Positions 21,139-31,971 of a stretch of 64,000 nucleotides of DNA are shown here, piece by piece (position 1 is the first letter of the stretch; each line of letters starts with the position of its first letter). Both the position numbers and the translations under genes were made by a program. Below the pieces are notes generated by a model. That model worked only from the letters and a program-made list of their open reading frames with translations, was not told the DNA's origin and did no database searches. Source of the DNA: Mercurialis annua (taxonomy: Eukaryota > Streptophyta > Magnoliopsida > Malpighiales > Euphorbiaceae); NCBI RefSeq assembly GCF_937616625.2, contig NC_065577.1, positions 10,085,001 to 10,149,000 of the forward strand, given 5' to 3'.

Positions 21139-22147
21139 TTAATTCTAGGTTTATCCTTTGAAAAATCCCTTGCCTTTTAACCCTTGCACTCTCACGTTGC
21201 AAAATCATCAATTTTACCCAAATTATGACCTTTCGGTTTCAATCGCACCCTCAAACATCAAATTGACCTATTTTTACTTTAAAAAATTTCAAATCAATAC
21301 TTAATTTATATTTTAGCATGCATTCTAAATAGAGTTTAATCTTATATTCAAAACAAAAAGAACTCTTTTCAAAAATTATAAAATTTAATAATAATTTTTT
21401 TATTTAATATCAATAATTTTTTTTAATTAATAATACTCCGATATTTGAACGACTCCATGAAAGACGACCAGGTCAATTCAACAAACGATGTTTAAGTAAA
21501 TCGATCTAGATTTTAGCTCGTCATCTCAATCTATCTAACTTTCATGATGCTTACCTGTTGATCATTCCTGCCCTTTGATAAAAGTTCCTCTTGTTATTAT
21601 ACACGCAACACATTTGTTCCTTATACTTTTAGAAACAATAACTATACATAAAGGAAATAGAATATAAAGGTCTAATATGTAATACATCATTTCGAAGGTA
21701 TAATAGACTGATTGACATGATCTGTAGCATTCTCTATTACTGACCATAACTGACTGTACAACATCAAGGGTAGTTTTCTGAACCAGATCTGGTGACGAAC
21801 CCAGAGCTGTTTCGCCACGAAGAAGACGAGTGGGTTTCATTTATTTTAAAAAAAACTAAAAATTGTTTTATATTTAATTTTCTTTTAGATTATTTATAAA
21901 TTTAATTGATTTATGTTTAATAAAACATTATTATTAATTTTGATATTTTAGGAAAGATGGTTTTTTTGTTTTAATTATAACATTAAGGACTATTTAGAAT
22001 ATTTGTTAAAATTTGAAGTATTGAAAAAAATGTTAATTTGATGCTTGAGGCTGTAATTGAAACTAAAAGGTATGAATTCTAATTATTGAGGGTGCAATTG
22101 AAATCGAAAGATCATAATTTGGATAAAATTGATGATTTTGCAACGTG

Positions 22148-23977
22148 TGATACGCTTAATTTGTATAGTACTTTTTCTAAATATAATATGTTCATTTTAT
22201 ATTATTTTGAGGATAATATGCTTGGATAGGTGTTGTTTTGTAGGTGATTTAGAGAGTCATGAACCGAGAATCGAATGAATTTGCAAAGAAACGAAGAAAT
22301 TATATCAAATTGATCCTTGTTCATGAAGGGTTGTTTTTTCCTTCTTCAAGACTTCAAATGAGAAAGAGTTCTGCATACGAGTTGTAGTAGACATCCTAAC
22401 CTTTCCCAAACATCAAGAATTACATCATTGTTGTCTAGCTCAGGTTATGAAGTTTTGAAGATTGACAAAACTGCACGTTGCATTAGTTTACTTACAGATT
22501 TGACACTTCTACATTGATTGAATATTTCAGAATACTTAGAGAGCTCTGATGAATTTCTGTTCTTCATATGAAATAAACTAGACATCTCAAGATTTCCAAT
22601 GAATCAAGAACTAAGACATTTAGATGTGAATACAAAGAGTTATGGCTTTATGAAGTTACTGGTTGCGCAGAAATCCTGCCGGGCGTCAGGAATGAGTAAC
22701 TCGGCAAAAATCACTTCTGAAAACAGGTCCTGCCGAGGTGACCAGATCCTGCCGGGCGGCAGGAATGGCTTGAGCGGCAGGAATCACGGATGAACATAGA
22801 AAAAGTCATGTGGAACGCGCTAAATTCATCGGGAATCAATCCTAATTCCACTCGGACTTATTTTGCAACATAATAGGTGGAATTCTACTTCTAGAAGATT
22901 GAGAGCATCAAAGCTCAAAGTCCAAATTGGATCAGGAGTGTTTCTCTACACATTCAACACTTAATCTTAATCCTAAAAGGAGAGTGACTTAGGGCAAAAC
23001 TCAAGTTTCAATACCTCTATAAATATAGTTGAGCTCAAGACTATTCAATCATTCAATTCATTATGTAGATAAAGTATTCTACTCTTTGTTTATTAGTTTA
23101 GTTTAGTTTTAGATTAGTTGTTCTTTAGTTTAACTTGTAAAATCATCCAAGCACAATTTGGATTTCAAGATTTTATTGAAGAGGATTATTTTCAAGTCAA
23201 ATCAAGTTTGATTTCTTCTTCATTCTCTTTATTTATGCAAATTCTTTATTGTTTGCTTGTTTGCTTTTAACATGTCTAGCTAAATTAATTTACTTGGAAT
23301 ATTGTAAGTAGTATGGATGCTAGGTTTAAATTCTGAAAACTAATTTCTATATCTTTCTTTGTTAATGAAATCCTTAATTATTAAGAGTAATGCTTGTGAT
23401 TGAGTAGCTAACAATCACATGAATTTAGAATAAATTGTGAGGAGGGGAATTAAGCAATTTAATTGGAAAAGGATAACCAAGGCATAATTACAAAGCATTG
23501 TCCGACCACCATATTTGCGTTATGTGGTCTATGTGGCTAACTAATCGATAATGCGTTGATTATAAATTGTCGTTTATCTTCTATCATTCTGTAAGCCGTG
23601 ACAGTAAGGGTGATTCGGGGTAACGGGTTATAATCAATAGGCTAGCAACATTATAGGAATATTGAGCTTGTATCTTCGATCTATCCTCCATTGCATGTAA
23701 CAATTAAAATTGATTGACATAAATTAGATTTGTAAGGTATCGATAATCCATATGAAATCAATATTCTAGGTTGTTTGTTATCATTGTTAATTTCTTTTAT
23801 TTAGTATTTTCTGTTTTTATTAGTTTAAATTAAAATACAAAAACATCTCATATTTGATTGCTCAAATAATAGTTTAGCTAACTATTTTGGTACTAGATTC
23901 ATTCCTCGTAAGTTCGACACTCTACTTACTCTTTATTACTTGTTAACGATATTGTATACTTGCAATTTTGTGTACCA
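22148..23977 (+). repeat. 5' LTR of the gag-only element
   Basis: 1830 bp. It carries a GC-rich palindrome cluster at ~22672-22793 (TCCTGC-CGGGCG-GCAGGA and variants) in otherwise AT-rich DNA, and a TATA box at 23018-23025. Confidence 0.9.
23018..23025 (+). promoter_or_regulatory. TATA box of the LTR promoter
   Basis: CTATAAATA within ACCTCTATAAATATAG, the only strong TATA match in this LTR; the same site is at 27692-27699 in the 3' LTR. It is inferred to mark the U3/R boundary ~30 bp downstream. Confidence 0.6.
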
Positions 23978-23983
23978 AGTTTT

Positions 23984-24001
23984 TTGCGCCGTTGCCGGGG
24001 A
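23984..24001 (+). other. Primer binding site, tRNA-Asp
   Basis: TTGCGCCGTTGCCGGGGA differs at one base from the complement of the plant tRNA-Asp(GUC) 3' end (TGGCGCCGTTGCCGGGGA). It lies 6 bp after the LTR end. Confidence 0.8.
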
Positions 24002-24091
24002 ATGATATCTATATTATTACAACTTAGCTTAATATTGCTTTGAGCGTTTTATTTTCTGTTTTTATTTTATTTTTGTTTATAAGTTGTCATC

Positions 24092-24736
24092 ATGAATTTT
24101 GGTGAATCAACTTATCCATATGAGAGCTCCAATGCACAATACTCTAATATGATGGATTATAGTTATATGCAATATAATCAATTTCAAGTTTGTGAATGGT
24201 GTCAAGGAAATCATGATCCGGAAAATTGTCCATATTATTATTCACCACCACTACCTTCACCCGATTATTCTTATTGTTTTAATGATCCTTTTAACTCGTT
24301 TTCTAGTTGTGATGATACTAATATTCAGGTTGTGGTTGATGATCAAAAGGATAAATCAATATATGGGCAAGCTTTAGAGTGGGCTCGTAACAAAAATCTT
24401 GAACATCTTAGTTATCCATGCTTAGAAGAAGACGATCCATCTACTTGGAATACAAGAATCAGTGATCACATTAAATTAATTGGAAAACATGTGTTTGCAC
24501 AACTTATGAAAGATGATAATTGCTTATCGATCGAGGATGATATCGAGTCTGACACATTATCTATTTCTTGTGATTCTAACTCATGTTTTGTAGGTGAAAT
24601 TGAAATTGAAGGGGAAGCACAACCACTCCATAGTGAGAATATAGAACAATTTAATGAATATATGGAGGAATTGTGTTGTTTGGAAGTTTATCCTTTATCT
24701 TCAAGTGAGAGTATGAAAGATTTAGAGGATGAATAG
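24092..24736 (+). CDS. Gag-like protein with CCHC-type knuckle, ended by an in-frame TAG
   Basis: 214 codons from ATG 24092 (context ATCATGA, first ATG after the primer site) to TAG 24734-24736. Near residues 34-46 is CEWCQGNHDPENC, a C-x2-C-x3-H-x4-C knuckle typical of plant retroelement gag. The rest is acidic and low in complexity, without a classical Retrotrans_gag core. The same frame continues open after the TAG to a stop at ~24965-24967 (EEPYILKFIIDPKVIQVEYA...), so the natural product was probably ~291 residues and the TAG is a nonsense mutation or a leaky stop. Two small hairpins follow. Confidence 0.65.
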   Translation: MNFGESTYPYESSNAQYSNMMDYSYMQYNQFQVCEWCQGNHDPENCPYYYSPPLPSPDYSYCFNDPFNSFSSCDDTNIQVVVDDQKDKSIYGQALEWARNKNLEHLSYPCLEEDDPSTWNTRISDHIKLIGKHVFAQLMKDDNCLSIEDDIESDTLSISCDSNSCFVGEIEIEGEAQPLHSENIEQFNEYMEELCCLEVYPLSSSESMKDLEDE

Positions 24737-24980
24737 CCGACCCTAAATGTTGCATATGAGGATGATTTGTCTTATAAAGAGAATGTGAAAGAGAGTGTAT
24801 TGTCTGAGAACCCACAAGAAGAACCTTATATTCTTAAATTTATTATTGATCCAAAAGTGATTCAAGTGGAATATGCTCTCTACTACCAAGTTAAAAGGGG
24901 ACCGACAAGAGAAAAGAGGGAAACGATGTTGCCAAGAACACTCCCTCATGTTCGAATATATTCTTAATGAATATATGCGA

Positions 24981-25031
24981 AGAGTCTAGCTATGGACTCT
25001 AACTAAAGCGCTACTTGGGAGGCACCCCAAG
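24981..25031 (+). other. Two tandem hairpins after the gag-like ORF
   Basis: AGAGTC/GACTCT at 24981-24986 and 24995-25000, then CTTGGG/CCCAAG at 25014-25019 and 25026-25031. The second lies in the CTTGGGAGGCACCCCAAG motif, recognisable as a recurrent block at the end of coding sequence in Athila-like elements. Confidence 0.6.
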
Positions 25032-25039
25032 ACATATCC

Positions 25040-26796
25040 TTTTTATTTAGTATTTTTTTTTCTATTTTTTTTATTTTAGATTTTCTCTTCACATTATTAT
25101 CATAGAATTTTTTATGCTTATTTTATAGGTCACTAAAGTTGAAAAGCAATGATGAGTAATGTAACAATGAAAATAAAGATTATCAAATTAAGAAGTTACA
25201 TCAACAAGGGTGCGCACTAGGTAAGTAATCTTGTTTTTTTCTTGCTTGAGTTCTTATATTTATACATTAAGGACAATGTAATATTTAAGTGTGGGGGTGT
25301 TAGTTATTTTACATTAGGAGTTTGTTTATTATTTGTTTTTAAAATTGCATTAGTCTTGAGTTTTAGTTTATTTTTATGCTTAGTTTTTTTTGTCTAAAAG
25401 TAAATCAACCTCAATTTTGAAACTTTTTGATCTTGAAAATATAATTAGCTACCCTTATAAAGTTAGAATTATGTGAATCTTTGGCTTTTGTAATCATTTG
25501 ATTGGAATCATGGTTTTTGATCTTAGGTTAATCACATAATTTGACTTTTGAACTTAATAAATTTTTCACAAAATGCTTTATTACTTTTGAGTTAAAGAAT
25601 TGTCAAATATTTCAATGAAATCAAATCTTGGACTGCTTTAGATTGTTTGAACTTATTATTGAGTTTTAAAAGGATGTACTGCATGATGATTTTTTTTCCA
25701 AACAACACTTAAAGAATGTGAGTTATTTGAGCCAAATTCTTTGATTATTCTTGTGTGTGTTATTTGTTACTTATTTGCTAGAACTTGCAATTTTAAATCA
25801 ATTTGAGACCATATGAGATAGGTGATGACATGAATATGATTTGGGCATTTAGATTACACATTTTCTTTTCCCACTTAAAAAGACTACCCTTTTCCCTTTA
25901 AGATTAACCAATTTTGAGCCAAACCCTTCCTTGTTAATTACACATATTTTCACCTTTCTCCCTTTTCTATTTTCCTACTTTTGACAACCCTATGAGTTAA
26001 AGTTTGAACAAAATATTGAAAAACATAGATATGGAATACATGAAAATATTAAGCAATGAAATCACGAAAAAGCAAAAAGGAAAAAACCAAAATAATGAAG
26101 AAAATAAAAAACTTCTAAAAAAGAAAAAAAAACGGAAAGAAAAGAAATATTTTGGTTTATGAATATCGAAGTGCTTGATTTCTTGTTTTGAAGTATCATT
26201 GAAAAATTAGTGAATGAATTGTCTTGAGAAAAGTAAAGAAAAATGTTCAAATTTTAACTTGTTTAACCTCATTAAAACCTTAATCCATTCCTTTAAGTAC
26301 CCTAGCCTCATTATAACCGAAAATTAAGTCCCTTTGATTTATGTTGTCATTTGTTTTCAAGTGGTGTAATTTTATTTAAATTGCAAGCATATGCTTCAAT
26401 TTGTAGCAAGTTAGCAAAGAGCAAAAACTTTAACCCCAAACACTTGTGTGCTTTGAGAGATACCTTGTGAGGAAAAAGTTCGGTTTAAAATTTAAATGTG
26501 GTTGAGAATTTGAAGTTCCTTAATGTGTTCATACATCTAAGAAATACTTGATAATGATGAAATTGTGATCTTTTGAGTTGATTTGAACTCATTAGTAATT
26601 TTGTGTTTTGTGAACTTTTTGTTAGCTTGAGTTAACACATGGTTATTAATTGAGTTCAAGGTCAATCGAATTCATGATTTGTTTGCAAGTGGTCATTGCT
26701 TGCATGAGTTCGGTTTTACTTGGGGTAGTTATTTATGATGGATGATGAAAATTGTTTTGATGTGATTATTTTACTTGAGGACAAGTAAAAAGCTAA
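25040..26796 (+). other. Non-coding interior of the gag-only element
   Basis: AT-rich, with no ORF showing similarity to pol. It includes a ~200-bp A-rich stretch (26000-26200) and ends in the purine tract GCGTGGGGGTATT at 26797-26809. Confidence 0.7.
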
Positions 26797-26809
26797 GCGT
26801 GGGGGTATT

Positions 26810-28649
26810 TGATACGCTTAATTTGTATAGTACCTTTTCTAAGTATAATGTGTGCATTTTATATTATTTTGAGGATATTATGCTTGGATAGGTGTTGTTT
26901 TGTAAGTGATTTATGCAAGAGAGTCATGAACCGAGAATCGAATGAATTTGCAAAGAAACGAAGAAATTATATCAAATTGGTCCTTGTTCATTAAGGGGTT
27001 GTTTTTTCCTTCTTCAAGACCTCAAATGAGAAAGAGTTCTTCATATGAATTGTAGTAGACATCCTAACCTTTCCCAAACATCAAGAATTACATCATTCGG
27101 CGTTGTCTAGCGCAGGTTATGAAGTTTTGAAGATTGACAAAACTGCACGTTGCATTAGTTTACTTAGAGATTTGACCCTTCTGCCTTGATTGGATATTTC
27201 GGAATACTTAGAGAGCTCTGATGAATTTCTGTTCTTCATATGAAATAAACTAGACATCTCAAGATTTCCAATGAATCAAGAACCAAGACATTTAGATGTG
27301 AATACAAAGAGTTATGGCTTTATGAAGTTACTGGTTGCGCAGAAATCCTGCCGGGCGTCAGGAATGAGTAACTCGGCAAAAATCACTTCTGGAAACAGGT
27401 CCTGCCGAGGTGACCAGATCCTGCCGGGCGGCAGGAATGGCTTGAGCGGCAGGAATCACGGCTGAACATAGAAAAAGTCATCTGGAACGCGCTAAATTCA
27501 TCGGGGATCAATACTAATTCGACTCGGACTTATTTTGCAACATAATAGGTGGAATCTTCTACTTCTAGAAGATTGAGAGCATCAAAGCTCAAAGTCCAAA
27601 TTGGATTAGGAGTGTTTCTCTACACATTCAACACTTAATCTTAATCCTAAAAGGAGAGTGACTTAGGGCAAAACTCAAGTTTCAATACCTCTATAAATAG
27701 AGCAGAGCTCAAGACTATTCAATCATTCAATTCATTATGTAAATAAAGCATTCTACTCTTTGTTTATTAGTTTAGTTTAGTTTTAGATTAGTTGTTCTTT
27801 AGTTTAGCTTGTAAAATCATCCAAGCACAATTTGGATTTCAAGATTTCATTGAAGAGGATTATTTTCAAGTCAAATCAAGTTTGATTTCTTCTTCCTTCT
27901 CTTTAATTATGCAATTCTTTATTGTATGCTTGTTTGCTTTTGACATGTCTTGCTAAATTAATTGACTTGGAATATTGTAAGTAGTATGGATGCTAGGTTT
28001 AAATTCTGAAAACTAATTTATATATCTTTCTTTGTTAATGCAATCCTTAATTATTGAGAGTAATGCTTGTGATTGAGTAGCTAACAATCACATGAACTTA
28101 GAATAAATTGTGAGGAGGGGATTTAAGCAATTTAATTGCAAAAGGGTAACCAAGGATAATTACAAAGAATTGTCCGACCACCATGTTTGCGTTATGTGGT
28201 CTATGTGAATAACTAATCGATAATGCGTTGATTATAAATTGTCGTTTATCTTCTATTATTCTGTAAGCCGTGACAATAAGGGTGATTCAGGGTAACAGGT
28301 TATAATCAATAGGCTAGCAACATTATAGGAATATTGAGCTAGTATCTTTCATCTATCCTACATTGCATGTAACAATTAAAATTGATTGATATAAGTAAGA
28401 TTTGTAAGGTATCGATAATCCATATGAAATCAATATTCTAGATTGTTTGTTATCATTGTTAATTTCTTTTATTTAGTATTTTCTGTTTTTATTAGTTTAA
28501 ATTAAAATACAAAAACATCTCATATTTGATTGCTCAAATAATAGTTTAGCTAACTATTTTGGTATTAGATTCATTCTTTGTAGGTTCGACACTTTACTTA
28601 CTCTTTATTACTTATTCACGATATTGTATACTTGCAATTTTGTGTATCA
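26810..28649 (+). repeat. 3' LTR of the gag-only element
   Basis: 1840 bp, a close copy of 22148-23977 with scattered substitutions and small indels (for example a TTATGCA insertion near 26911 and CATTCGGCG near 27094). It has the same palindrome cluster (27344-27465) and TATA box (27692-27699). Confidence 0.9.
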
Positions 28650-30071
28650 ACGTGCGGGTGCAAACAAATTGGGGTTAAAAATGGAGGGTTTTTCATAGAA
28701 TAAGCCTTAATTCTACAAACTTGCATTTATCTATACTACATATCTATTGTAATACCCCGTACGTTTGACGTTGCCGAAATGAGCAACACAATTTAAATTA
28801 GTAGTCATAGCGACTAGAAAAGGGAGTTAGCGAAAGAATTACGTAATTAAGGACGAGGATAGGTCGATATTGAAATCTAAAGAAGGAATTTCAATATTTG
28901 TAACATCTAAAATAATTAAACGGGACTAAGGAAAAGTAGGAATTAAAAAATAAGATTAAGTCCATAAGAAATTGGAAAATATAATTTTATTGTCCGAAAA
29001 TATAATTTAAATAAATTATTGACGGAAATTGGTATTTAAGATAATAATATCGATTACTTGGATATCGATATTTTTCAAATTAAAATAAGGACGGAAAAGT
29101 GACGAAAATAGTCGTTTTCGCTCAAATTGGAAAAGTGAGCGTTTTAGCCAAAATTTGACAAAATCGATTAGCGGAATTTAAATAATAAGTAGGCGGAAGA
29201 GTATTATTTATTTGGACATAAATAATACGAAAATTTATCGAGATTTAACGATTGAGTGATTTTTGGGCTAAATTGGACGAAACAAATGTTAGGAATCAAA
29301 GCGAATGGAGGTGGCAATCTTAAGGACTAAAGAGAGCACTTTGCCAAGCTTTATAAGCCCATTAGCTTATGAATATTAAGCCTTCAAGAACTGATTTCCA
29401 GCAAAGAGAAAGAAGATGAACCCATCATCTTCTTCAAAGTTCTCAAAATTTCTAAGGCTTGGGGTTTATTCGTTTGACATCGGATTCACGTGATTTTTGC
29501 GGCGTTGGAATGAGGAGAAGATTATCTACTGATCTAACCTATCAATTAAAGGTAAGGATGACAATTTTTGGTTAGGTTTTCGGAATTAGGGGCTGTTCTA
29601 TGTTCATGAATGGGTAATGGATTGTATTACTTGTAGATTCTTCGTTAGACATCGGAATTGAGTGATTTTCGCGGCGACGGAAAGAGGGGAGGAAGACCTA
29701 CTGATATACAGCTTCAATTCAAGGTAAAAATGAAGTTTTTGTCTCTGAAATTGAGGGTTTATAAGCTGTTCGTGATGAAGTAATGGTTTGATTAAAATCA
29801 TGATTATTTGATGCGTAAATAATGCTTTTGAATGATTTTTATGGCGTTGCATATCTATCATCTAAGGGCTGATAATCAAGATTTAAAGCTCAATATCTAG
29901 TTAGGTTTTAATGAATTAAAGGCTGTTTTAAATAACAAGTTGGTGATGATGGTTAATAAGCTATAATTGATAGTTTATAGCATTAATTATTAATTGGGGG
30001 CTGAGTTTGATGTGTTGTGGTGAGATGTGAGAGTTGTGTTTATTGGATAGGCATTGGTGTTAGGTTCCGGA

Positions 30072-30252
30072 GGTGGAAGACCACCATACCTGCTGGTCTT
30101 CCGACCAGCAGGGCTCACGCTGTGCTGAACTCAGCACGGCAGTGAGCAGTGTTGTGACAGCCCTGGTGCGACGCACCAGGGCTGATCAATCAGTCCCTCC
30201 CCTTTCTTGGGAGGGCACGGTGGTAGGGGAGAGGGCTGAGCCACCCTTCCCC
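30072..30252 (+). repeat. Tile of seven consecutive hairpins in the LTR
   Basis: GGTGG/CCACC (30072-30085), CTGCTGGTC/GACCAGCAG (30090-30111), GTGCTGA/TCAGCAC (30122-30137, extended by CTCAC/GTGAG), a 12-bp stem AGCCCTGGTGCG/CGCACCAGGGCT with a 1-nt centre (30159-30183), CTGAT/ATCAG (30182-30193), CCCTCCC/GGGAGGG (30195-30215), and a bulged GGGGA-AGGG/CCCTTCCCC stem ending near 30252. It is GC-rich against an AT-rich background. The same tile is near 37524-37704 and 44990-45170. Confidence 0.92.
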
Positions 30253-30885
30253 CGTAGCATGAACATGTCGACTTTCGTTAAGCGCTATGTTATGAAACTA
30301 GGAAACGATTTTGACGCAAAATAGTTTATAAATCAATGCTTGAACTAAAGAAATGGTTATATGGAATAGATAGAAAAATGATGTTTAGTTTTAATAAACC
30401 ATCGAGATATCAAGGTTTAAGGGTTGGAGTTTAGAGATACGTATTTAAAATGTTAAATACATTATCGGTTTAAAGTAAATTGTTGAGTTGGCAAGATTAT
30501 GATCAAGTTAGAGAATATAGTAGGAGTAAAATACGCCGACCTAAGTTTGAAATTTAGGACTATAATAGATGGTTTACGTTTATGAATTAAACGCATTTAG
30601 TTTGTATTCTTGACAGACGCATCGACGCAGCACGTAATCGTCGGAGTTAGTTTAACGGGGTTCGGCTATCATTTTAATGTCGTGCTTATTGGATGGCGAA
30701 TTTTGTGAGTATACTTTACTTTTGCGTATTATTACGCTATAAGTATATTATTAAATATTTTATTTATAAGTTATAAAAACACATCGCATTATATAATGAT
30801 TTGTTGTGATTTGAGATTGTATGAACTAAATGGTTATTCTACCGTGAGATACACGGAGTATGAATTATTATACATACATAGATGA

Positions 30886-30919
<34 letters not shown>

Positions 30920-31007
30920 TAATAGTTTATGTTTGAAATTTTGTATATCGTTTTGTTGCTATTTGTTCTATGCTTGAAAATGATATGTGATCCGAAGGAA
31001 CAAGCTA

Positions 31008-31347
31008 CCTATTGGGCGTCAATAGGCCGTGTGATCACCGGTGTCTATAAGAGTCTAGATACGTGTATATAGAAACGTTTGATATGAGCTCATTAAATGT
31101 TGATCATATTTATGATTATGAAATGGAATATGTTTGGGTATCGGAAAGGAGGATTATAATTTTGGTAGATACGAGGTAACTCGGTCGAACTATCTCGGGA
31201 CCCGTATCTAGTGAGTAACTCGGTTGAACTATCTCGGGACTCACACCTTGGGATTAAGTAGTGGCATAAGTAACTCGGTTGAACTATCTCGGGACTATGC
31301 CACGTGGTAACGAGTAACTCGGTTGAACTATCTCGGGACCGTACCAC
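31008..31347 (+). ncRNA. Array of hairpins with a conserved loop and variable stems (LTR transcript)
   Basis: First a hairpin CCTATTG/CAATAGG (31008-31026). Then four units each present the same ~25-nt loop (TAACTCGGTY, then GAACTATCTCGGGAC) between different complementary stems: TAGATACG/CGTATCTA (31166-31210), GTGAGT/ACTCAC (31211-31244), GTGGCATA/TATGCCAC (31261-31303), and GTGGTA(A)CG/CGTACCAC (31304-31347). Repeated in LTR 2 (~38630-38812) and LTR 3 (~46082-46262). The type ncRNA is an inference: it lies downstream of the candidate TATA box and would be in the transcript. Confidence 0.6.
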
Positions 31348-31971
31348 TTGGATCAAAATGATTTGATATGAATACAATGCATGTTAGGAAAAGTTAGGAG
31401 TTTAAGATTAAGGTTTCCATCAGATCAAATCCTTGTTTGTAATGTGATAATATTATATTTGTTTAAATAAATGAATTTCAATTGCGATGTTATTTTTGTG
31501 GTAATACCGTTAGTAAAGTATATCTCACTCAGCTTAAGCTGACCCCCCAATAGTGTTTCCTTTCAGGTTTATTATATGGCGATGTAGTCGAGCCTCCATC
31601 CATTTTTCTGGAAGTCTCAGTTGTGAAAGTTTCTACCCTTCTTAGAGCTGCAGTAGTTATGGTAGTAGACTTAGTCGATAGTAGACAGTTTATGTTTTTC
31701 ATGTGCTCTGGCATAAAGATGTATTTTTGGAAAATGGTTTATCCAACAATTTTGTATATGATTACATGGTATTTTAAATAGGGTGGTTTGTGTTTTTAAC
31801 AGGTGCCAGTAGCACAGTTTTCAAACGTTATATTGCCGATTTTAAAAAAAATGTATGATTGTTATTTTGCGAAAAAAAAATTTATAGTGAATTTCAGGCT
31901 TGCTACGGGATTCGGAACTACAATTCCCATTCCCTAGCGCCGGTCGCGGCCCTCGATTTTGGGTCGTGACA

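Larger units (their letters stand above)
22148..28649 (+). mobile_element. Non-autonomous LTR retrotransposon, gag-only (TR-GAG type, Athila-like signals)
   Basis: 6502 bp with TSD ACGTG at 22143-22147 and 28650-28654. LTRs start TGATACGCTTAATTTG and end GTGTA(C/T)CA. The primer site fits tRNA-Asp and the purine tract is GCGTGGGGGTATT. Only a short gag-like ORF is present; the rest of the interior (25040-26796) has no protease, RT or integrase. The tRNA-Asp site and the CGCTACTTGGGAGGC motif after the ORF resemble Athila-type Ty3 elements; lineage is inferred. Confidence 0.88.
21148..28706. mobile_element. Mutator-like element, split by an LTR retrotransposon
   Basis: Flanked by identical 9-bp repeats TTAATTCTA (21139-21147 and 28707-28715). 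The ends GGTTTATCC... and ...GAATAAGCC are inverted, and TIRs of ~130 bp can be followed (CCCTTGCACTCTCACGTTGC in inverse around 22140 and 28650). Without the 6.5-kb insertion the element is ~1.05 kb. The only sizeable ORF (21562-21840, minus, starting MKPTRLLRGETALGSSPDLV) is not recognised and no transposase motif is seen. Confidence 0.8.
28748..31971 (+). repeat. LTR 1 of the LARD array
   Basis: 3224 bp. A candidate TATA box is at 29352-29357 (TTTATAAG). A ~90-bp imperfect direct repeat (GACATCGGA...GCGGCG...AAGGTAA) occurs at ~29475-29565 and ~29646-29735; each copy ends in a splice-donor-like AAGGTAA. It also has a hairpin tile at 30072-30252, a (TA)n run at ~30889-30919, and a variable-stem hairpin array at 31008-31347. 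Confidence 0.92.

Noticed and set aside
21562..21840. 92-codon minus-strand ORF in the Mutator-like element
   Set aside because: No recognisable motif and no support for expression; mentioned within the element only.
24767..24967. Separate small gene after the gag-like ORF
   Set aside because: It is the same frame as gag after the TAG and begins without ATG, so it is treated as the gag continuation.
30073..30324. 83-codon ORF (also at 37525 and 44991) in the LARD LTRs
   Set aside because: It lies on the hairpin tile; the composition follows the palindromes and no domain is seen. It is present because the LTR is triplicated.
31166..31347. CRISPR-like repeat-spacer pattern (four ~25-bp repeats)
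   Set aside because: Plant retrotransposon LTR; only four units, spacers are stems complementary across each repeat, and no cas genes.
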